A DNA stretch of 33,963 nucleotides from Occallatibacter sp. Its GTDB lineage: Bacteria > Acidobacteriota > Terriglobia > Terriglobales > Acidobacteriaceae. The position numbers and the translations under genes were made by a program. The notes under the pieces are model-generated. The model was not told where the DNA came from. It saw only the letters and a list, made by a program, of their open reading frames with translations, and made no database searches. Location of the stretch: NCBI GenBank assembly GCA_031296165.1, contig JARLGF010000036.1, positions 1 to 33,963 of the forward strand, read 5' to 3'. The number at the start of each line of letters is the position of its first letter. Position 1 is the first letter of the stretch. This document shows positions 25,617-33,963 of this stretch, piece by piece.

Positions 25617-28600
25617 CTACTGCACCTCGCCGGCGTGCGGCTCGTGTTGCGCAACGGGTAGCGGAATGCGGCGCAGATGCATGCCCAGCGGACCGGGATG
25701 GAAACCGGCATCCATGAGGAAGCGCGCCATGGGATGCGCCGCGACCGGCTGGCCGTTGATGGTGGTGATGAGTATGCCCATGTGTGCGTTGGCGCGGAGA
25801 CTCTGCTGACCGCGTGCGCACATGAAATGCGCCAGCCCCGATGCGGCTTGCGACCGCTCCGGTTCCTCCGCAGGTAAAAACACCAGCAGGTTGGGATTGC
25901 CGCGCCGGAGCCACGCAACCAGTTGGCCGTTGCGCAGAATTACTTCCGCATAAGCGGCGCGCGTTAACAAACGTGGCGCGGTCTCCACGTCTTCTTCGGC
26001 AACGGGCAAATCGGGCCAGCGCAGCACCGAGCCGTAAGGATTGGCCGGATCGGTGGCGGCCAACTGTACGAACTCCGGCTTCTCCGCCGGCGGAGCATTG
26101 CGCAACTGGCGCAGCAGGTCCACGGCGGCGGGCAGCGCAAACTGCGTGGCTCCAAGGCCAGCCACAAAGTATCCGCGGCGAATGCGTCCGCTTTCTTCCA
26201 GGGCCTTCAGCACGTCGTACACCGCGCTGAAACCGCCGGGAACATTCTCCGCCGCAACCGATTCGCGCAGCAGCACACCGTAGCGATTGAGCAGTTGCAG
26301 AGCCAGCGCGTGGCTGGCCTCGGTGGTTGTGGGAATTCCTTCCCGTTCTTTGCCCGCCGCACGCAGTGCAAGCAGCGACCAGCGGCCCTGCGCAGTGGGT
26401 GGCGTGGTGCGGCGCGAGCGGAACACAGCACCTGTTTGCAGGCGGCGCGGCGTGCGCGCGCTGTCGGGCTTGGCAATGTAAGCGCGCAAGGCGTGAAGCG
26501 AATCGTTGGTGATGAGGCCGCGCCAGACCAGGCTCCAAAGCGCTTCAATCGTCTCGCCCGGATAGCCCCCGCCCATGGCCTGGTGTAGCGGGTCAAAGAA
26601 GCTGGCGCCTGTGGATTCCAGCACGGCCAATAGTTTTTCTTCGCGCTCCGTGAGAGGTTCCGTGAGAGGCCGGGATTGCGCCAGCAACGGCAGCTTGTCG
26701 GCAAGAAAGAGAGCGATGCGGCCGTCGCGTTCGCCGATGGGTTCGACGCCTGCCCATGCCACTTCTCCGGCGGCGATGAGCGTGTCCAGACCGGCGGGCG
26801 CGTAGTCCGCAATGCGCGCGGGAAGAATCGAAGTCTCCAGCAACGAGGCCGGCAGCGGCGCGCCTTGCAAACTTTCGACCGCATCGAGCAGCGCATCGAG
26901 ACTGGGGCCGCGTCGCGGCGTCAGCAGGCCTTGCCAGTGAGTGAGAAAACGGGCCAGCGTGTGCTGCTCCACCGGCTCAACTTCACGGCGCAATTTAGCC
27001 AAAGATTTGCGGCGAATCTGGCGCAGGATTTCCGCGTCGCACCACTCGCGGTTGAGGCCGCCGGGCCGGAATCCGCCCTCCAGCACGCGGCCCTCGTGTG
27101 CAAGTTGCCGCAGCGCATTTTCCACCGCCGCCGCATCCAGCGCAAAACGGTCCGCCGCCTCGCGTAGCGTGAACGGCCCATGTGTGCGCGCGTAGCGGCG
27201 TACAAGCTCAAGCACGGGATGCGCCACCGGCTCCAGCAGCGCCGCGGCCAGTCCCGGCTGCAGCGGAATACCCAACCCGTCGCGATAGCGCGCCGCATCT
27301 TCGGCGGCAATCAAGCGGCGTTCGCCGGCAATGCGCAACTCAAGCAAGCGCCGCGAGCGAATGAGCCGGTCCACGTTCGCCAATAAGTCCGGCGCAACCA
27401 CGCGGCGGGCCAGTTCTTCGCGCGACAGATCGCCGAGGCGCAAACACAAATCATGAATTCCATCGGCGGAGCGTGCGCGATAATTCTCCGCAAGACACTG
27501 CGCCGCCTCTTCAACTTCGGCAATGGCGTTGGCGTCGAGCAGTTCGCGCAGATCGGCTTCGCCCAGCAGTTCGCGCAACTGGTCCTGATCGATGGTGAGC
27601 GCCTGCGCCCGGCGCTCGGCCAGCGGCGCATCGCCATCGTAGAGAAAGTTGGCCACATAGCTGAACAGCAGCGACGCGGCAAAGGGCGAAGGCTTGTGCG
27701 TATCGACCACATGCACGCGCAACTGCCGCTGCTCCACGGCGCGCAGCGTCTCAAGCAGCGCGGGCATGTCGAAGACATCGCGCAGGCATTCGCGATACGC
27801 CTCCAGCAGCAGTGGAAACGACGGGTAACGCGAAGCCACGCTGAGCAGGTCGTAGGAGCGCTTGCGCAACTGCCACAGCGGCGTGCGCGCATCGGCGCGG
27901 CGGCGCGGCAACAGCAACGCGCGGCCCGCAGCCTCGCGAAAGCGCCCGGCAAACAACGCAGTCGAACCCAACTGGCGCAGCACAAGCTGCATGGCCTCGA
28001 CGGACTCAACCAGAAACCAATCCGGATCGGGCGGCTCATCGGTGTCCGGGAAGCGCAGCACAAAACCGTCGTCGCCCCACAGCGTCTCCACCTCAGGCCC
28101 GCCGGCAGCGCGGATGCGCGCACTCACCGCCATGGCCCAGGGAATGTGGATGCGGCTGCCGAAGGGGGTCAGCACGCAGACCCGCCAGTCGCCCAGCTCG
28201 TCGCGGCAGCGTTCAATGACCACGGTGCGGTCGTCAGGCACAGCGCCGGTGGCCGCCTCCTGATCGGCAAGAAATTGCAACAGATTTTCCGCCGCGCCCG
28301 GGTCCAAGTCGTGTTCGGCCACAAGCCGCGTAAGCGCCGCCGGCTTGGGCAGGGCGCGCAACTCGCGGACCAGAGCGCCGATGCGCCGCCCAAATTCCAG
28401 CGGCCTTCCCGGGCCGTCGCCTTTCCAGAACGGCATCTTGCCCGGCTCGCCGGGAGCAGGAGTCACCAGCACCCGGTCGTGCGTGATTTCGACAATGCGC
28501 CATGTCGACGCGCCCAGAATGAACGTCTCGCCCGGATGCGACTCGAACACCATCTCCTCGTCCAGCTCGCCCACGCGCACGGACTTGCCCTCGCTGTGCG

Positions 28601-30662
28601 CCAGGAAAACGCCATACAGGCCGCGGTCGGGAATGGTTCCCGCGTTCAGAATGGCCAGCCGCGCAGCTCCATCGCGCGCGGTGACCACATTGCGGATGCG
28701 ATCCCAGGTCAGGCGCGGCCGCAGCTCGGCAAATTCGTCGGAGGGGTAACGCCCGCTGAGCAGATCCAGCACGCCCTCGAATGCCGCGCGAGTCAGCGCG
28801 CCGAAAGGCGCTGCGTGGCAAACCAATTCGTAGAGAGCGTCAACGCTGACTTCGGGCTTCGCAGCCTCGGCCCCCATCGCTGCGGAATTCGTCTCGTCTG
28901 CATTCGCATCGTCGGACCCGAATTTCAATTCAGCAGTGAGACTCTTTCCCCGGTGGACGCTTTTCAGAGCCGTGCGCACCGGCGCTGCAACTGAAGGCGG
29001 ATGCGCCACAATCGCCACCAACTGCTGCGCCAGTACGTCCAGGGGATTGCGCGGAAAGCGCGTGGACTCGATGTGCCCCTCGTGCATGGCGCGGGTCACG
29101 GCGGCGCAGGCCACCAGATCGGCGCGGTACTTGGGAAAGAGAATCCCCTCGCTCACCGCGTCCACATGGTGCCCGGCGCGGCCAATGCGCTGCATCCCGC
29201 TGGCCACCGAAGGCGGCGCTTCAATCTGAATCACCAGGTCCACGGCGCCCATGTCGATGCCCAGCTCCAGCGTGGAGGTAGCGCACAGCGCGCGAATCTG
29301 CCCGGCCTTCAACTGCTCCTCGATAATGGTGCGCTGCGAGGCGGCCAGCGAGCCGTGATGGGCGCGGGCAATCGGTTCGCCGGCCAGTTCGTTCAGCGCT
29401 CCGGCCAGCCGCTCGGCCACCTGGCGGCTGTTGACAAACAGAATGGTCGAATTGCGCTCGCGAATGATCTCCAGCAGCCGCGGATGAATCGCGTTCCAGA
29501 TGGAGACGCGCCGCGGAGCCTGCGAGGCCGGCCCGCTGGGAATCTCTTCCAGCTCGGTGAGGCGGGCCATGTCTTCCACCGGAACTTCGATGCGCAGCTT
29601 GAGCTGCTTGGGCGCGGCGGCGTTGACAATGGTGACGGGACGATAGCGAAGGGAATCGGTTGGCGCCGAGTCAGGGGCTAAGGGACTAGGGACTGAGGGA
29701 CTAAGGATTTTCGATTGATCCGCGACGGCGGTTTCCTCGAAAAGTCGACACCTATCGAGTTCCTCAACACCAAGGCCAGCCCTCACGACTGCTCGTCTCG
29801 AGTCGGTGTCGCCAGTCCCTTGTCTCTTAGTCCCTTGTCCCTTAGTCCCTAGTCCCTTAGTCCCTAGTCCCTTAGTCCCTAGTCCCTTAGTCCCTAGTCC
29901 CTTAGTCCCTAGTCCCTTAGTCCCTAGTCCCTTAGTCCCTAGTCCCTCAGTCCCTGTTTCCTGCTTTTCCACCCCGCCCAGAAAGCGCGCCACTTCTTCC
30001 AGCGGCCGCTGCGTGGCAGAGAGCCCAATGCGCTGCAACCGCCGCTGGGTCAGAGCCTCCAGCCGCTCCAGCGAAAGCGCCAGATGCGCGCCGCGCTTGG
30101 TGGGCGCCAGCGCATGAATCTCATCGATAATCACCGTATCCACGGTGCGTAGCGTCTCGGATGCCTGCGAGGTGAGCAGCAGGTAGAGCGACTCCGGCGT
30201 AGTAATCAGAATCTCCGCCGGATGGCGCAGAAAGCGCGCCCGCTCCTGCTGCGGCGTATCGCCGGTGCGCACGCTGATGGTGGGCTCGTGGAACGGTACG
30301 CCCATGCGCCGGGCCATGTTGGCCATGCCGGCCAGCGGCGAGCGCAGATTGCGCTCCACGTCCACGGCCAGCGCCTTGAGCGGCGAAACATACAGAATGC
30401 GGACCCCGGGTTTACGCCCCACGGGCTGCGGGTGCAGCATCAGCCTGTCCAGGCACCAGAGAAAAGCAGCCAGCGTCTTGCCCGTGCCGGTGGGCGCCAG
30501 AATCAGCGCACTCTCCCCGCGCGCAATCACCGGCCAGCCCATGCGCTGCGGGGCGGTGGGCGCGTCAAAAACAGCGCGAAACCACTCCGCCGTGACCGGA
30601 TGAAACCCGGCGAACGGGTCCGTCTCGGCAATCGGCTCCGCGGGCTCGGCAGGACGGCTCAT
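25617..30662 (-). CDS. lhr: Large ATP-dependent helicase Lhr with repeat insertion
   Basis: Superfamily 2 'long helicase-related' protein that translocates 3'-5' on single-stranded DNA and unwinds RNA:DNA or DNA duplexes in repair. From the ATG at 30662 (MSRPAEP) it has about 1681 residues. Motifs: Walker A APTGTGKT (56-63), YVSPLKAL, DEIH (180-183), SAT (215-217), then the second RecA domain with STLELGIDMG and QRIGRAGH, a winged helix and the very long C-terminal region of full-length Lhr. Relatives are about 1500-1540 residues; the excess is partly a low-complexity insertion of about 105 residues at about 232-339, between the SAT motif and RYRPVTIV, made of GLGTK repeats and a Ser/Pro-rich part. 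The motifs around it are intact. An upstream in-frame start at 30707 is possible. It is followed by nei and is divergent from the AMP-ligase fusion. Confidence 0.95.
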   Translation of the reverse strand: MSRPAEPAEPIAETDPFAGFHPVTAEWFRAVFDAPTAPQRMGWPVIARGESALILAPTGTGKTLAAFLWCLDRLMLHPQPVGRKPGVRILYVSPLKALAVDVERNLRSPLAGMANMARRMGVPFHEPTISVRTGDTPQQERARFLRHPAEILITTPESLYLLLTSQASETLRTVDTVIIDEIHALAPTKRGAHLALSLERLEALTQRRLQRIGLSATQRPLEEVARFLGGVEKQETGTEGLGTKGLGTKGLGTKGLGTKGLGTKGLGTKGLGTKGQGTKRQGTGDTDSRRAVVRAGLGVEELDRCRLFEETAVADQSKILSPSVPSPLAPDSAPTDSLRYRPVTIVNAAAPKQLKLRIEVPVEDMARLTELEEIPSGPASQAPRRVSIWNAIHPRLLEIIRERNSTILFVNSRQVAERLAGALNELAGEPIARAHHGSLAASQRTIIEEQLKAGQIRALCATSTLELGIDMGAVDLVIQIEAPPSVASGMQRIGRAGHHVDAVSEGILFPKYRADLVACAAVTRAMHEGHIESTRFPRNPLDVLAQQLVAIVAHPPSVAAPVRTALKSVHRGKSLTAELKFGSDDANADETNSAAMGAEAAKPEVSVDALYELVCHAAPFGALTRAAFEGVLDLLSGRYPSDEFAELRPRLTWDRIRNVVTARDGAARLAILNAGTIPDRGLYGVFLAHSEGKSVRVGELDEEMVFESHPGETFILGASTWRIVEITHDRVLVTPAPGEPGKMPFWKGDGPGRPLEFGRRIGALVRELRALPKPAALTRLVAEHDLDPGAAENLLQFLADQEAATGAVPDDRTVVIERCRDELGDWRVCVLTPFGSRIHIPWAMAVSARIRAAGGPEVETLWGDDGFVLRFPDTDEPPDPDWFLVESVEAMQLVLRQLGSTALFAGRFREAAGRALLLPRRRADARTPLWQLRKRSYDLLSVASRYPSFPLLLEAYRECLRDVFDMPALLETLRAVEQRQLRVHVVDTHKPSPFAASLLFSYVANFLYDGDAPLAERRAQALTIDQDQLRELLGEADLRELLDANAIAEVEEAAQCLAENYRARSADGIHDLCLRLGDLSREELARRVVAPDLLANVDRLIRSRRLLELRIAGERRLIAAEDAARYRDGLGIPLQPGLAAALLEPVAHPVLELVRRYARTHGPFTLREAADRFALDAAAVENALRQLAHEGRVLEGGFRPGGLNREWCDAEILRQIRRKSLAKLRREVEPVEQHTLARFLTHWQGLLTPRRGPSLDALLDAVESLQGAPLPASLLETSILPARIADYAPAGLDTLIAAGEVAWAGVEPIGERDGRIALFLADKLPLLAQSRPLTEPLTEREEKLLAVLESTGASFFDPLHQAMGGGYPGETIEALWSLVWRGLITNDSLHALRAYIAKPDSARTPRRLQTGAVFRSRRTTPPTAQGRWSLLALRAAGKEREGIPTTTEASHALALQLLNRYGVLLRESVAAENVPGGFSAVYDVLKALEESGRIRRGYFVAGLGATQFALPAAVDLLRQLRNAPPAEKPEFVQLAATDPANPYGSVLRWPDLPVAEEDVETAPRLLTRAAYAEVILRNGQLVAWLRRGNPNLLVFLPAEEPERSQAASGLAHFMCARGQQSLRANAHMGILITTINGQPVAAHPMARFLMDAGFHPGPLGMHLRRIPLPVAQHEPHAGEVQ
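29673..29706 (+). repeat. Inverted copy of the lhr minisatellite
   Basis: About 33 bases with the same GGGACTA/GGGACTGA/GGGACTAAGG sub-repeats, but in opposite orientation to the main block at 29811-29945. Together they flank a 104-base segment (29707-29810), so the strand could fold into a long hairpin within the coding region. Confidence 0.75.
29811..29945 (-). repeat. 15-bp minisatellite inside lhr
   Basis: Nine consecutive 15-base units in frame with lhr: seven encode exactly GLGTK, and the last two are degenerate (GQGTK, RQGTG). On the coding strand each unit is GGACTAGGGACTAAG, itself built of a 7- and an 8-base sub-repeat (GGGACTA and GGGACTAA); only their sum is a multiple of three. 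It encodes part of a linker insertion in the helicase core. Confidence 0.9.
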
Positions 30663-30733
30663 ATTCTTTTGAGAATAGCGCTCCCAACACAGAGGCAGCA
30701 GCATCAATTACTCTGGAGCCTGTTGGAGCTGCC

Positions 30734-33379
30734 TTGTACGACAACCTTGCAACACTGCTGAACGACTTTCGCCGTTACGATCGCCAAACTGCCGTGGTCC
30801 GCTACCAGGGCAACCGGCGCAGGGTAACCACCTATAGTGAGCTGGCGCAACTGGCCGGCCGCTTAGCAGCGCTGCTGGCCCAGCGGGGGATTGGACCGGG
30901 CGACCGGGTGCTGCTCTGGGCTGAAAACAGCGCCGAGTGGATTGCCGCTTTCCACGGATGCATGTTGCGCGGGGTGCTCGTCGTTCCTCTGGACGCCAGT
31001 GGAAGCGTGGACTTTGCCAGCCGGGTTGCAGCCGACACCTCTCCCCGCCTGGCCGTGGGCGATGAGCTCCTGCTGGGGCAGTTGGCCGGCGAATGGCCCC
31101 AGCTTACCTTTGAAGACTGGCTCAACGTGCTGCCCGCCGAGGAAGCCGGGCCTGTTGCCGGCCTGTCCGCCGCCACTCCGCTGCAGATTCTCTTCACCAG
31201 CGGAACCACCGCGGATCCCAAGGGCGTCGTCCTCACCCACGGCAACGTGCTGGCCAGCATCGGCCCCATTGAGAACGGGGCGCAGCCGTACATGCGCTAC
31301 GAAAAGCTCATCCATCCTCTGCGCATCCTGCACACCCTGCCCCTCAGCCACGTCTTTGGCCAGACCATGGGGCTGTGGGTGCCGCCCATCTTTGCGGCTG
31401 AACTGCACTTCGATAACCGCCCGGTCGCTTCCCGGCTCATTGAGACCATCCGCCGCGAGCGCATCTCGGTTCTCGCCGCCGTGCCCAGGGTTCTGGCCCT
31501 GCTCAAAACTCACCTTGAAAGCGTTTATCCGGGCCTGGCCGATCGGGCTGCCGCTTCCTCGCGCCTTGGAGCCTTGCGGCGCTGGATTCGCTTCCGCCGG
31601 ATTCATGCGGCCTTCGGACTCAAATTCTGGGCGCTCATCTCCGGCGGCGGAGCCCTGCCCGGCCCCCTTGAGCAGTTCTGGAACGCACTGGGCTTCGTCC
31701 TGATCCAGGGCTACGGCATGACGGAAACCACCGCTCTCATTACGCTCAATCACCCCTTCCACGTAGCCAGGGGAACCATCGGCAAGCCCATGCCGGGGCG
31801 CGAAGTAAAGCTGGGCCCGGATGGCGAGGTGATGGTCCGTGGCGCTTCCATTGCGGCAGCAACCTGGTCCGGCGGCATCCTGCATCCGCGCCAAAACGAG
31901 TGGCTGGCCACCGGCGATCTGGCTCAGACCGAACCCTCCGGCGAGCTGCGTTTTCTGGGCCGCAAAAGCGAGGTCATTGTCACCTCATCTGGTCTGAATC
32001 TGCACCCCGAAGATCTGGAAGCGGCCATTGAGCAGGAGCCGGGAGTAGTGGCCTGTGCGGTGCTGGGTGTTGAAACAGCGTCCGGCCCGGAACCCTTTGG
32101 AGTCCTGGCCTTTCGCGGGCCGGAAGAGCAAGCCGCGGTCGCCATCGAGCACGCCAACGCACGCCTCGCGCCGTATCAACGCCTGCGCCGCTGGGCTCTG
32201 TGGCCGGAGCCCGACCTACCCCGCACCTCCACCGGCAAAGTCCGGCGCATGGCAGTGGAAGCGTGGCTTGACCAACTTTATTCTGCAACGGCCACTGCCG
32301 GCACGGGCGCCGCGCATCCCGTCGACATGGGCGCTTTCGGAGCCTCGGCAGACTGGTTGCTGGCCTTGATCGCGCAAATTTCCGGCGAAACCCAGCACGG
32401 CATCGGAGACGAGCTGCGCCTCACCGAAGATCTGCATCTTGACAGCCTGGGTCGCGTGCAGTTGGCTGCGGCCATTGAGGAACGCCTGGGAATTACCACG
32501 GAGAACGGCTTGCTTGACCAGGTGCAGACCCTCGGCGAACTGCGGCGCTTGCTCACAGCCGAGCCGGAAGCGGAAATGTACCCAGGAAACGGACAAGCCG
32601 TGGATCGAGCCCGGAGCGTCGCAACCGCTGCAACTGCCGCCCCGGCCCAGCCGGAGCCATCTTCGCCGGGCAGGCACATCTACCCCCGCTGGCCCTGGCT
32701 CAAGCCCTTCCATTGGCTGCGCGCGGCCTTTACTGAGGCATTCATGCGCCCGCTGGTCTGGCTGCTGGCCAATCCTCGCGTGGTTGCGCCCCCTGATCTG
32801 AACCCCGCGGCGCCCATGCTCATCGTTGCCAATCACGTAACCGCTTATGACGTGCCATTCCTGGAATACGCGCTGCCCGGCCCCATCCGCCGGCGCATGG
32901 CGGTGGCCATGTCCGGGGAAATGCTCCAGGCCTATCGCTGCTTCCACAACCCTGAGCCGCTTCATCCCAGCGGAAGATTCTTTCTGCCGGGTCCTTTGTA
33001 CTATCTGCTCATGACCGCGCTCTTCAACGTCTTTCCGCTGCCCCGGCGGCGGGACTTCCAGCCCAGCTTTGCCCATGCCGGCGAGGCGCTTGACCACGGA
33101 TTCAACGTGCTGGTCTTTCCCGAGGGCTCGCGCTCGGCGGCTGGTGAGCTGGCGCAGTTCCGGCCGGGAATCGGGCTGCTGGCCAGGCAGTCCGGAGCGG
33201 CAGTGCTGCCCATGGCCATCCGCGGCCTGGGCAAGCTGAAGGCAAGCCGGGGGCGCTGGTTCCGCTCCGGCGCCATTGAAGTGGTCATCGGCCAGCCGCT
33301 GCGTTTTTCGCCCGCGGAGACTGAGGCAGCCATCACCGCGCGCTTGCACGCCGAGGTTGAAAAGCTGCTGAAAGGCTAG
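30734..33379 (+). CDS. Acyl-CoA/ACP synthetase - carrier domain - PlsC acyltransferase fusion
   Basis: An 881-residue three-part protein. Residues about 1-515 are an adenylate-forming ligase: LFTSGTTADPKG (153-164), GYGMTETT (326-333), TGDL (393-396) and the catalytic Lys502 in RTSTGK. Residues about 535-610 are an acyl-carrier-like domain with LTEDLHLDSLGR, where Ser571 would carry phosphopantetheine. Residues about 650-881 are a PlsC/LPLAT acyltransferase with NHVTAYD (700-706) and FPEGSR (795-800). A fatty acid could thus be activated, held on the built-in carrier and passed to a lysophospholipid. E. coli Aas has PlsC before the ligase and no carrier. The start is a TTG at 30734 with GGAG five bases ahead. 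It is divergent from lhr; no related gene adjoins it. Confidence 0.9.
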   Translation: MYDNLATLLNDFRRYDRQTAVVRYQGNRRRVTTYSELAQLAGRLAALLAQRGIGPGDRVLLWAENSAEWIAAFHGCMLRGVLVVPLDASGSVDFASRVAADTSPRLAVGDELLLGQLAGEWPQLTFEDWLNVLPAEEAGPVAGLSAATPLQILFTSGTTADPKGVVLTHGNVLASIGPIENGAQPYMRYEKLIHPLRILHTLPLSHVFGQTMGLWVPPIFAAELHFDNRPVASRLIETIRRERISVLAAVPRVLALLKTHLESVYPGLADRAAASSRLGALRRWIRFRRIHAAFGLKFWALISGGGALPGPLEQFWNALGFVLIQGYGMTETTALITLNHPFHVARGTIGKPMPGREVKLGPDGEVMVRGASIAAATWSGGILHPRQNEWLATGDLAQTEPSGELRFLGRKSEVIVTSSGLNLHPEDLEAAIEQEPGVVACAVLGVETASGPEPFGVLAFRGPEEQAAVAIEHANARLAPYQRLRRWALWPEPDLPRTSTGKVRRMAVEAWLDQLYSATATAGTGAAHPVDMGAFGASADWLLALIAQISGETQHGIGDELRLTEDLHLDSLGRVQLAAAIEERLGITTENGLLDQVQTLGELRRLLTAEPEAEMYPGNGQAVDRARSVATAATAAPAQPEPSSPGRHIYPRWPWLKPFHWLRAAFTEAFMRPLVWLLANPRVVAPPDLNPAAPMLIVANHVTAYDVPFLEYALPGPIRRRMAVAMSGEMLQAYRCFHNPEPLHPSGRFFLPGPLYYLLMTALFNVFPLPRRRDFQPSFAHAGEALDHGFNVLVFPEGSRSAAGELAQFRPGIGLLARQSGAAVLPMAIRGLGKLKASRGRWFRSGAIEVVIGQPLRFSPAETEAAITARLHAEVEKLLKG

Positions 33380-33435
33380 CGTCCTGAGTCTGAATTACGC
33401 TACACAATACTGGCTGTCATTCTGAGCGAACGGGA

Positions 33436-33459
33436 CCCCGAACGTCTTTCAGTTCGGGG
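33436..33459 (+). terminator. Hairpin downstream of the fusion gene
   Basis: CCCCGAAC (33436-33443) pairs with GTTCGGGG (33452-33459) around an 8-base loop, 57 bases past the stop codon. No T-run follows. It may end the transcript, or be part of a dispersed repeat that happens to lie here. Confidence 0.45.
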
Positions 33460-33520
33460 GTGGTGAGTCGAAGAATCTGCGGTTGTTCTTCGATGAACTT
33501 CAGACTCGCCACACTGGATA

Positions 33521-33569
33521 CGTTTCCGCAGAAATCCAGCCTGTTTTTGCGGGCAAAACACGCCAAAAA
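33521..33569. repeat. Direct repeat, copy 1 of 2
   Basis: Forty-nine bases matching 33915-33963 at 44 positions (offset 394). The shared core is CAGAAATCCAGCCTGTTTTT, then GGGCAAAA and ACGCCAAAAA. Confidence 0.85.
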
Positions 33570-33757
33570 CAGCCAATCCATCCGAAATGACGCGCTGGCG
33601 AGCAGGTTTCACCGCCTCTGGAGAGCCGCATTTCGCAGATTTTCGCCGCCGGATGCCCATTCGGGCTGAAGCACCACGATCTCTAAACGTCAACGTGTGA
33701 ATCGAAAAGTCTCTGGCTACCCGGAAAGTCTCCCGTTAGGGAGGACACGAAAATAGC

Positions 33758-33830
33758 CCATGGGTGGAGTCCGCCGCGCGGACGAAACCCTGGGTCATCG
33801 CCCCCACAGCCCACCCAGTCCCGTAGGGAC
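33758..33830. repeat. Cluster of small inverted repeats
   Basis: CCCA-T-GGGT (33758-33766) faces ACCCTGGG (33787-33794) around the inner stem GTCCG/CGGAC (33769-33773, 33779-33783). GTCCCGTAGGGAC (33818-33830) is a second small hairpin, and CTCCCGTTAGGGAG (33730-33743) lies just upstream. This looks like a palindromic intergenic (REP-like) element located between the two direct repeats. Confidence 0.55.
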
Positions 33831-33914
33831 GGGACGAAACTCGCATCCATTGAACGAGCGCATTCAGACCAGCAGCCCGGTGCCCCATTTCCCAGCTCCA
33901 TCGTGAAATGGATG

Positions 33915-33963
33915 CGTTCCCACAGAAATCCAGCCTGTTTTTAAGGGCAAAATACGCCAAAAA
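33915..33963. repeat. Direct repeat, copy 2 of 2
   Basis: Second copy of the 33521-33569 repeat, differing at five positions; it reaches the window edge and may continue beyond. Confidence 0.85.

Larger units (their letters stand above)
33380..33963. other. Repeat-rich non-coding region at the window end
   Basis: No gene is supported in these 584 bases. They hold a hairpin just after the fusion gene, two 49-base direct repeats and several small inverted repeats (listed separately). The segment around 33416-33430 and 33465-33480 (GTCATTCTGAGCGAA ... GAAGAATCTGCGG) resembles a dispersed intergenic sequence known to me from acidobacterial and other genomes. Open frames here lack ribosome sites or family motifs. 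Confidence 0.6.

Noticed and set aside
29811..29945. Possible CRISPR array
   Set aside because: Units are contiguous 15-base tandem repeats without spacers and are in frame inside lhr; this is a minisatellite.
29806..30117. Plus-strand frame with tandem Pro-Ser-Leu-Val repeats
   Set aside because: It is the antisense reading of the lhr minisatellite; the lhr frame on the other strand has clear helicase motifs on both sides.
33736..33960. Minus-strand open frame over the terminal repeats
   Set aside because: It reads through the inverted repeats and one direct repeat, has no ribosome site, and its sequence is explained by the repeats.

Overview
The window reads as a high-GC chromosomal segment of a Gram-negative, diderm bacterium. 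It looks most like an acidobacterium (Terriglobales/Acidobacteriaceae type), judged from the mix of genes, the Pro/Gly-rich TonB-like protein, the combination of GluRS and GlnRS, and intergenic palindromic repeats of a kind I associate with that group. This placement is an inference; no rRNA or other marker gene is present. Most genes are housekeeping and intact. No tRNA or rRNA gene, IS element, prophage or CRISPR array was seen.

Layout. 1-941: 3'-truncated galE (minus). 1537-5251: plus-strand envelope genes (TonB-like protein, an M48-like protein with a degenerate metal site, a small outer-membrane barrel). 5275-9765: minus-strand genes for a SAM methyltransferase, FtsH and TilS. 9905-11308: ispD and ispF of the MEP isoprenoid pathway (plus). 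11339-12107: a Phd/VapC-type toxin-antitoxin pair with a duplicated promoter (minus). 12245-16639: a small membrane protein, gltX, a HigB/HigA-type pair and glnS (plus). 16803-18037: a stand-alone DsbD-alpha-like domain and a TlpA-type thioredoxin (minus). 18118-21696: kdsD, a MazEF pair whose toxin is frameshifted, and proS (plus). 21808-24666: a class A penicillin-binding protein and a small membrane protein (plus). 24756-30662: nei and lhr as a tight minus-strand DNA-repair operon; lhr carries an in-frame minisatellite. 30734-33379: an AMP-ligase/carrier/PlsC acyltransferase fusion (plus). 33380-33963: non-coding, with direct and inverted repeats.

How it works together. The core themes are translation (GluRS, GlnRS, ProRS, TilS), envelope building (MEP isoprenoids for undecaprenyl carriers, KdsD for Kdo, class A PBP, the phospholipid acylation fusion), membrane and periplasmic quality control (FtsH, thioredoxin/DsbD-like pair) and DNA repair (Lhr-Nei). 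Three unrelated type II toxin-antitoxin modules sit between these genes within about 8.5 kb, and one of them is decaying.

The items most worth a second look are: the lhr minisatellite with inverted flanking copies, the duplicated promoter in front of phd/vapC, the gltX leader hairpin that would hold the start codon, the M48-like protein lacking its first zinc ligand, the mazF frameshift, the reversed Aas-like fusion, and a recurring placement of -10 hexamers that suggests leaderless mRNAs. I did not find a clear wholly new multi-gene system.
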